64,000 bases of DNA from Scrofimicrobium canadense (lineage in GTDB: Bacteria > Actinomycetota > Actinomycetes > Actinomycetales > Actinomycetaceae): the NCBI RefSeq assembly GCF_009696615.1, contig NZ_VULO01000009.1:62001-126000 (forward strand), in the 5' to 3' direction. Both the position numbers and the translations under genes were made by a program. Each line of letters opens with the position of its first letter. Position 1 is the stretch's first letter. This document shows, one piece after another, positions 59,662-64,000 of the stretch. A model generated the notes under the pieces. It searched no databases. It saw nothing but the letters and a program-made list of their open reading frames with translations, and was not told where the DNA came from.

Positions 59662-60308
59662 TGGTCAGCAAGAGTGTCGAGCCGCGCCAGCCGAATGGCA
59701 TGCCGGAGGTTTACGGGGTGACTCAAGCCGGTCACCACAACACGAACATTGCTCACGTCGAGCATGTGTTCATGCCGATGGTGATCGCTCCGTCTGCCAC
59801 TTTATCGAACACGGCATCGGGGGCAGCTCGGCAGCTAGATCCAAGCTGCTACCATCTGTTCGTCATCGCGGGTGAAGACTTCTCAACCGATCATTTCCTG
59901 GTCGATCCGACCCGGGCGCTCACCGAAGCTACTGCGTCCGAACTCAAGCAGCGGTATCAGCATCTGCAACCGGATATGTTGCAGGAGTTGATGAACTATC
60001 CGGCATTGTTCATGGCAGAGAACGGTGCCATGGGGCGTGCCCTTGATGACCAACAGGCTTGGTTTGGAATCATCAACAGCATTCGTGTTCAAGACAACGG
60101 GATACGCATCGGGTTCCAGAAAATACAAGCGATTCCGCAACAAGCCCTGAATGACCACAGTCATTACTTTGCCATTAATGCGTACAGTCGGATTAGCGAG
60201 CTGAATCGAACCCACTGGGCGCTGAAACGAGTCAATCTCTTCGAAGCTTTTAACGATGCTGGAATCAACTACCTCCCTTACGCGATCACACAAGGAGGCA
60301 TTTCGTAA
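59661..60308 (+). CDS. Defence-operon protein B, unknown, with N-terminal NTNIAHVE motif
   Basis: 215 residues from ATG 59661 (TGATG overlap with gene A). Residues ~15-38 carry VTQAGHHNTNIAHVEHVFMP, resembling the C-terminal motif of protein A. The body has DPSCYHLFVIAGEDFSTDHF, DMLQELMNYPALFMAENGAM and the C-terminal LDDQQAWFGIINSIRVQDNG, NELNRTHW-like SELNRTHWALKRVNLFEAF. I recall the last part as a conserved module in many uncharacterised defence-locus proteins. The role is unknown; an adaptor or sensor linking A to the downstream ATPase/methylase is possible. Confidence 0.78.
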   Translation: MVSKSVEPRQPNGMPEVYGVTQAGHHNTNIAHVEHVFMPMVIAPSATLSNTASGAARQLDPSCYHLFVIAGEDFSTDHFLVDPTRALTEATASELKQRYQHLQPDMLQELMNYPALFMAENGAMGRALDDQQAWFGIINSIRVQDNGIRIGFQKIQAIPQQALNDHSHYFAINAYSRISELNRTHWALKRVNLFEAFNDAGINYLPYAITQGGIS

Positions 60309-60532
60309 TGGCTGCAACCAGCGACAAGCTGTCGGAGAACTATCCGGAAAAGTGGGTGAATATCGAAGATGTCGCCGAGCACTTGAGCCTCAGTAAGGAC
60401 ACGGTGCGGAACTGGATGAAAGAAGGACGGCTCCCTCAATACAAGGTCGGGAAGATGTACAAGTTCAAACTGTCAGAAATTGACGAACTCGTACGTGCAG
60501 GAAAACTGGCTGAGGGAGATGCACGTGGATAA
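60308..60532 (+). CDS. Excisionase/MerR-like HTH protein of the defence operon
   Basis: 74 residues; AAGGAGG is nine bases upstream and the ATG overlaps the stop of gene B. YPEKWVNIEDVAEHLSLSKD, TVRNWMKEGRLPQYKVGKMY, KFKLSEIDELV is the helix_turn_helix_17/excisionase pattern. Proteins like this often lead type III-like R-M or BREX-like loci and may regulate them, here possibly through the phased TTCG repeats. It ends inside the start of the ATPase gene. Confidence 0.88.
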   Translation: MAATSDKLSENYPEKWVNIEDVAEHLSLSKDTVRNWMKEGRLPQYKVGKMYKFKLSEIDELVRAGKLAEGDARG

Positions 60533-62870
60533 ATACCCATCAGAAATCCTCAGCCTGACCCTCAACGAGGCGACCTTCCACAACGAGACAGTGCCGCTCG
60601 CTGCCGTGAACTTCTTCTTCGGGAACAACGGCACCGGAAAGACGACCCTCGCTCGCTCACTCAAGACGGGCATGGGCGTGGCTTGGAACCCTGAACGTCA
60701 ACCCGACGACTACACGCTTCATCTCTATGACCGCACTTTCGTCGAAGATAATCTACGGTCATCTTCACAGCTCGCTGGGGTATTCACCCTCGACGAGCAG
60801 AACATTCAAGTCGAAGACCAGATCGCACAAGCCTCCAAAGAGCTAGACGAGCAGCGAACCCGTCGTAACAAGGCAAAAGAACAACGAGACGAAAAGAACC
60901 AGTCCCTTACCACTCTCACCGAGAAGACAGCTGGCACCTGCTGGGACAAGTCCACCGATATCCGCACGCGGTTCCCTGCGACCCAAGAAGGCAAGAAGAA
61001 GAGCAAGCAGAGATTCTTTGATGAGGTTCTTTCGCAACAAACCGCGAAGGAACACGACCTGGAAGACGTTGGCAAGCTCTACAGCGTCGCTTTCGACGTC
61101 GAGGCACGCACCTATCCGAGGCTTGCGGCTCTGCGTGACGAGATACCCGACAGCGACCTCCTCGGCAAAGCCATCACCAGCAGTGCCGATACCGAATACG
61201 CACAGTTCGTGAAGACCCTTGGCGCACTGGGGTGGATCGAGCAAGGCCACGCAGCGTACGCGACCGAAGCCAGAGACACGTGCCCCTACTGTGCGCAAAA
61301 GCTCCCCGAAAACTTCGAGGAACAGCTGGCAGCGAGCATTGACGACTCGTACCGGGCAGACGTCACAGCGCTGAAAGCGTTCGCCAGCGATTACCAGGCC
61401 GTCACAAGCGCTCTCCTGGAAACGCCGAAGAGCCACCAGTTAGCCGACCTGAAACCTGGGTTGGATTTGGCTGAGTACGACACGCAGCTCGAGTTATTGC
61501 GGGTCACGGTCGAAGCGAACCTCAAAACCTTGGACGCGAAGATCCAGCAGCCAGCCACGATTGTCACACTGGAACCCGTCCAGCCAGTGGTGGAGAAGAT
61601 CAACCGGCTCATCGGCCAGGCGAATACCCAGATTGACCAGCACAACACGGTGGTCAACAACCAGCGATCCCAACAGCAGACCTGCATCCAACAGGTCTGG
61701 GAACACCTCGCCTTCGACTTGGATGAAACCGTCACCGCCTACCGCAGAGACAAGGCAACCCTGGAATCTGAGATCGCCGCCCTGGACAAGGAAAAGGCCG
61801 CAGCCGACCAACGCGTCCATGAACTTGAGCTGGACATCGAGAACCTCACGAAGCAGACCGTCAACACTGCCCAAACGATGATCACCATCAACAAGCTCCT
61901 GCACGACTCTGGGTTCGAAGGCTTCAAGTTACGAGAAAAACCTTCCACACCGAACGTGTACGAAGTCATTCGAGCAAACGGCGAGATCGCCGACCGGCTT
62001 TCAGAAGGCGAACGAAACTTCATCGCCTTCCTCTACTTCTACTTCCATCTCCAAGGAAGCCTCACCAACACCGGCGAGATCAAAGACAAAATCGTCATCA
62101 TCGACGACCCCGTCTCCTCCATGGACACAGGCGCACTATTCATCGTCGCAGCCCTCATACGCGAACTCGTCAACATCACCCTCAACAACTGGGGCCCACC
62201 CACCGGCACCAGCGGACGCGATCACATCAAACAGATCTTCGTCCTGACCCACAACGCCTACTTCTTCAAAGAAGCCACCTACAACAGAGTCTCCTACTAC
62301 AAGCACGTCTCGTACTACCTCGTCCGCAAGCACAACAACGTCTCGTCAGTGCTGACCTGCGTCCGCAACCGCCACGACGCGCCATCGCTCCAAGAGAACT
62401 ACTCGCCGGTCGCCAACGCCTACGCCACCCTGTGGCAGGAATACAAAGAAGTCAGCAGCTCGACCACACTACTCAACGTCATGCGCCGAATCCTCGAACA
62501 CTACTTCCTCCAGCTGTGCGGACACGACGGTGCAAACCTCAGAACCCACATTCTCGAAGACCACCGAGACCAGTTCATCACAGTGAACGATGACGGCAGC
62601 CAAGACCTAACCGATCTACGCCAGGCCGAATCGATCCTCGCCTACATCAACCATGAAATGACTGGTCTTGGCGACGACACCTTCTACATCGAACACGCTG
62701 CCGACTCCGAAACATGCCGCCGCGTATTCCACAGCATCTTCAACTTGATGGGGCAAGAACAGCACTACAACATGATGATGCAGCAAACAACAGACTTCAA
62801 CGCTCCTTCCAAACCGGTGGGCGCACAGCAAACAACAATCCCATCTACCCAGGAAGAGGCCACACAATGA
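60519..62870 (+). CDS. AAA_13-type ATPase with Cys hook (RloC/PrrC-like)
   Basis: 783 residues from ATG 60519; GTG 60525 is six bases after GGAG and may be the real start. Walker A FGNNGTGKTTLARSL is at residues ~34-48. Two coiled-coil arms flank a C255-P-Y-C258 pair (a zinc-hook-like CPYC), then an ABC signature LSEGERNFIAFLYFYF near 493 and Walker B KIVIIDDPVSSMD (D529, D530). VMRRILEHYFLQLCG has R656-x3-E660, the spacing of two residues of the PrrC anticodon nuclease triad, with His residues shortly after. This composition is that of RloC, an anticodon nuclease with ABC ATPase linked to R-M systems, but nuclease activity is not proven. It overlaps the Mod gene (ATGA). Confidence 0.82.
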   Translation: MHVDKYPSEILSLTLNEATFHNETVPLAAVNFFFGNNGTGKTTLARSLKTGMGVAWNPERQPDDYTLHLYDRTFVEDNLRSSSQLAGVFTLDEQNIQVEDQIAQASKELDEQRTRRNKAKEQRDEKNQSLTTLTEKTAGTCWDKSTDIRTRFPATQEGKKKSKQRFFDEVLSQQTAKEHDLEDVGKLYSVAFDVEARTYPRLAALRDEIPDSDLLGKAITSSADTEYAQFVKTLGALGWIEQGHAAYATEARDTCPYCAQKLPENFEEQLAASIDDSYRADVTALKAFASDYQAVTSALLETPKSHQLADLKPGLDLAEYDTQLELLRVTVEANLKTLDAKIQQPATIVTLEPVQPVVEKINRLIGQANTQIDQHNTVVNNQRSQQQTCIQQVWEHLAFDLDETVTAYRRDKATLESEIAALDKEKAAADQRVHELELDIENLTKQTVNTAQTMITINKLLHDSGFEGFKLREKPSTPNVYEVIRANGEIADRLSEGERNFIAFLYFYFHLQGSLTNTGEIKDKIVIIDDPVSSMDTGALFIVAALIRELVNITLNNWGPPTGTSGRDHIKQIFVLTHNAYFFKEATYNRVSYYKHVSYYLVRKHNNVSSVLTCVRNRHDAPSLQENYSPVANAYATLWQEYKEVSSSTTLLNVMRRILEHYFLQLCGHDGANLRTHILEDHRDQFITVNDDGSQDLTDLRQAESILAYINHEMTGLGDDTFYIEHAADSETCRRVFHSIFNLMGQEQHYNMMMQQTTDFNAPSKPVGAQQTTIPSTQEEATQ

Positions 62871-64000
62871 CATTCCTCCAAGAACTCGAAACTGTCCTAA
62901 AAGGTGACGAGCGCTTTGTCTCACAAGACGGCCAGCTACTCAAACCGCGAGTCCAGGACGCCGTCAACCAGCTCGACGCCCAGTTGATCCGCCGGCTCAT
63001 GGCCTCACCGGTGCTGAAAGAACACTTCTTCAAGGACGTCGATGGTGTGACGATCTTCGACCAGGAGAAGTTCATGTGGGTCGTCAACTCCAAGGAGTTC
63101 CTGCCTGACAGCTACACCAGCTACCGCAACAAGATCGGCCTATCTGCCAACGACAATGACCTGCTCACCTCATCAAACGAAGTCGCTCTCGTCTGGCCCT
63201 ACAAAGACTGCATGTTAGAAGGCGGTCAAGACAAAGAGGACGAGAAACGCGACGAAATCTTCTATAACGAAACCCTCGCCCCCGACGAAGTAGGCAGACT
63301 CCTCGCACCCAAAGCCTTCCGCAACGCCACCCGGTACAGCGCAGAAGGAGAAGAACACGTCACGGAGTTCGACAAGAACGACAACCTGATCATCAAAGGC
63401 AACAATCTGCTCGCCCTGAGCTCACTACTAGAACGTTACGAAGGCCAAGTCAAATGCATCTACATCGATCCGCCATACAACACCGGGACAGATAGTTTCG
63501 GCTATAACGACCGATTTAATCATTCGACATGGCTAACCTTCATGAAAAACCGATTGGAACTTGCGAGGCGGCTACTGCGTTCAGACGGATTCATTTTTGT
63601 TCAGTCCGACGATAACGAGCAGGCATATTTGAAAGTCCTAATGGACGAGGTGTTTGGGGCCGATAATTTCATTAATGTCATCTCTGTGAAAACCAAGGTT
63701 GGTGGCGTCTCAGGATCTTCAATCGGAAAAAGCCTCCGGGACGAGCTGGAGTACATCAATATTTATTACAAGAATCGCTCCAGCGAGAACGCCAGCATCA
63801 ACCCCACGTATGTATTCACCAACCTAGAGGAACACATTCAAGCGTATGAGGACTCCGGTAAGAGTTGGAAGTACACCTCAGTTCTTACAAGACTTGAAGG
63901 TAAAACTCTGTTGCACGAGAACGTTGACACCGGTGAGAGGCTGTTCGGTTATTCGCATGTGGAAACAGCGTCTGTTCGAGCTTTCGCCAAAGAACTGGGG
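62867..64000 (+). CDS. Type III-like DNA methyltransferase Mod, N-terminal part (runs off the window)
   Basis: About 378 residues are visible from ATG 62867. NNLLALSSLLERYEGQVKCI leads to IYIDPPYNTGTDSFGYNDRF with the catalytic DPPY at residues 201-204, then NHSTWLTFMKNRLELARRLL and GFIFVQSDDNEQAYLKVLMD. This is the type III Mod (N6-adenine, beta-class) layout. The SAM-binding FxGxG comes later and is outside the window, as would be a Res helicase. The preceding N-terminal ~150 residues are a Mod-specific helical part. It is coupled to the ATPase gene. Confidence 0.92.
   Translation, partial: MTFLQELETVLKGDERFVSQDGQLLKPRVQDAVNQLDAQLIRRLMASPVLKEHFFKDVDGVTIFDQEKFMWVVNSKEFLPDSYTSYRNKIGLSANDNDLLTSSNEVALVWPYKDCMLEGGQDKEDEKRDEIFYNETLAPDEVGRLLAPKAFRNATRYSAEGEEHVTEFDKNDNLIIKGNNLLALSSLLERYEGQVKCIYIDPPYNTGTDSFGYNDRFNHSTWLTFMKNRLELARRLLRSDGFIFVQSDDNEQAYLKVLMDEVFGADNFINVISVKTKVGGVSGSSIGKSLRDELEYINIYYKNRSSENASINPTYVFTNLEEHIQAYEDSGKSWKYTSVLTRLEGKTLLHENVDTGERLFGYSHVETASVRAFAKELG

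Overview
The window looks like the chromosome of a medium-GC actinobacterium, probably in or near the Actinomycetaceae. It has a GlgE-type alpha-glucan pathway and an EtfBA / cysteine desulfurase / MnmA cluster. The genus is an inference from gene content; no 16S or other marker is present.

1-16.1 kb is ordinary chromosome. Glycogen genes (glgB partial, glgE, glgP, glgX) are interleaved with an SDR, a GNAT acetyltransferase, a trans-sulfuration enzyme and trpS. An overlapping operon etfB-etfA-cysteine desulfurase-mnmA follows, then tRNA-Leu(UAG) and a strong terminator. At 16.1 kb an hsdM gene breaks off exactly where the SAM-binding motif should follow, and foreign DNA begins.

16.8 kb to about 58.2-58.6 kb is a complete-looking siphovirus-type prophage transcribed almost entirely on the minus strand. 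Read from its early end (right) to its late end (left) it holds: a sigma-like regulator, Cas4-like nuclease (DUF2800), DUF2815 protein, family A DNA polymerase, antirepressor, D5-type primase-helicase, VRR-NUC, SNF2 helicase, ArpU-like late regulator, HNH nuclease, small terminase, MetK, a ParB-methyltransferase fusion, large terminase, portal, ClpP-like protease, HK97-fold capsid, head-tail connectors, tail tube, tail chaperones with a -1 frameshift, tape measure, tail tip, holin, amidase endolysin, an HTH/zinc protein and two tandem large serine recombinases. Five genes run the other way: four sit at separate places inside the minus-strand gene string and one lies between the recombinases and the left junction. 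One of the four is an Abi/AbiF-type gene preceded by a promoter and a nested hairpin that looks like a non-coding RNA. Several non-coding elements recur in the prophage: an ~87-bp element upstream of two or three regulatory genes, a 36-38 bp upstream element in two copies, and a ~99-bp palindrome ahead of the early operon.

58.7-64 kb is a plus-strand, lower-GC defence-like operon that leaves the window. It encodes two adjacent unknown proteins sharing an NTNI-x-HVE motif (C-terminus of the first, N-terminus of the second), a small excisionase-like HTH protein, a large AAA ATPase with a Cys-x2-Cys hook (RloC/PrrC-like class) and the start of a type III-like Mod methyltransferase. The remainder of hsdM is not in the window, so the right end of the inserted element is unresolved: the defence operon may be prophage cargo, part of a larger island, or flanking chromosome.
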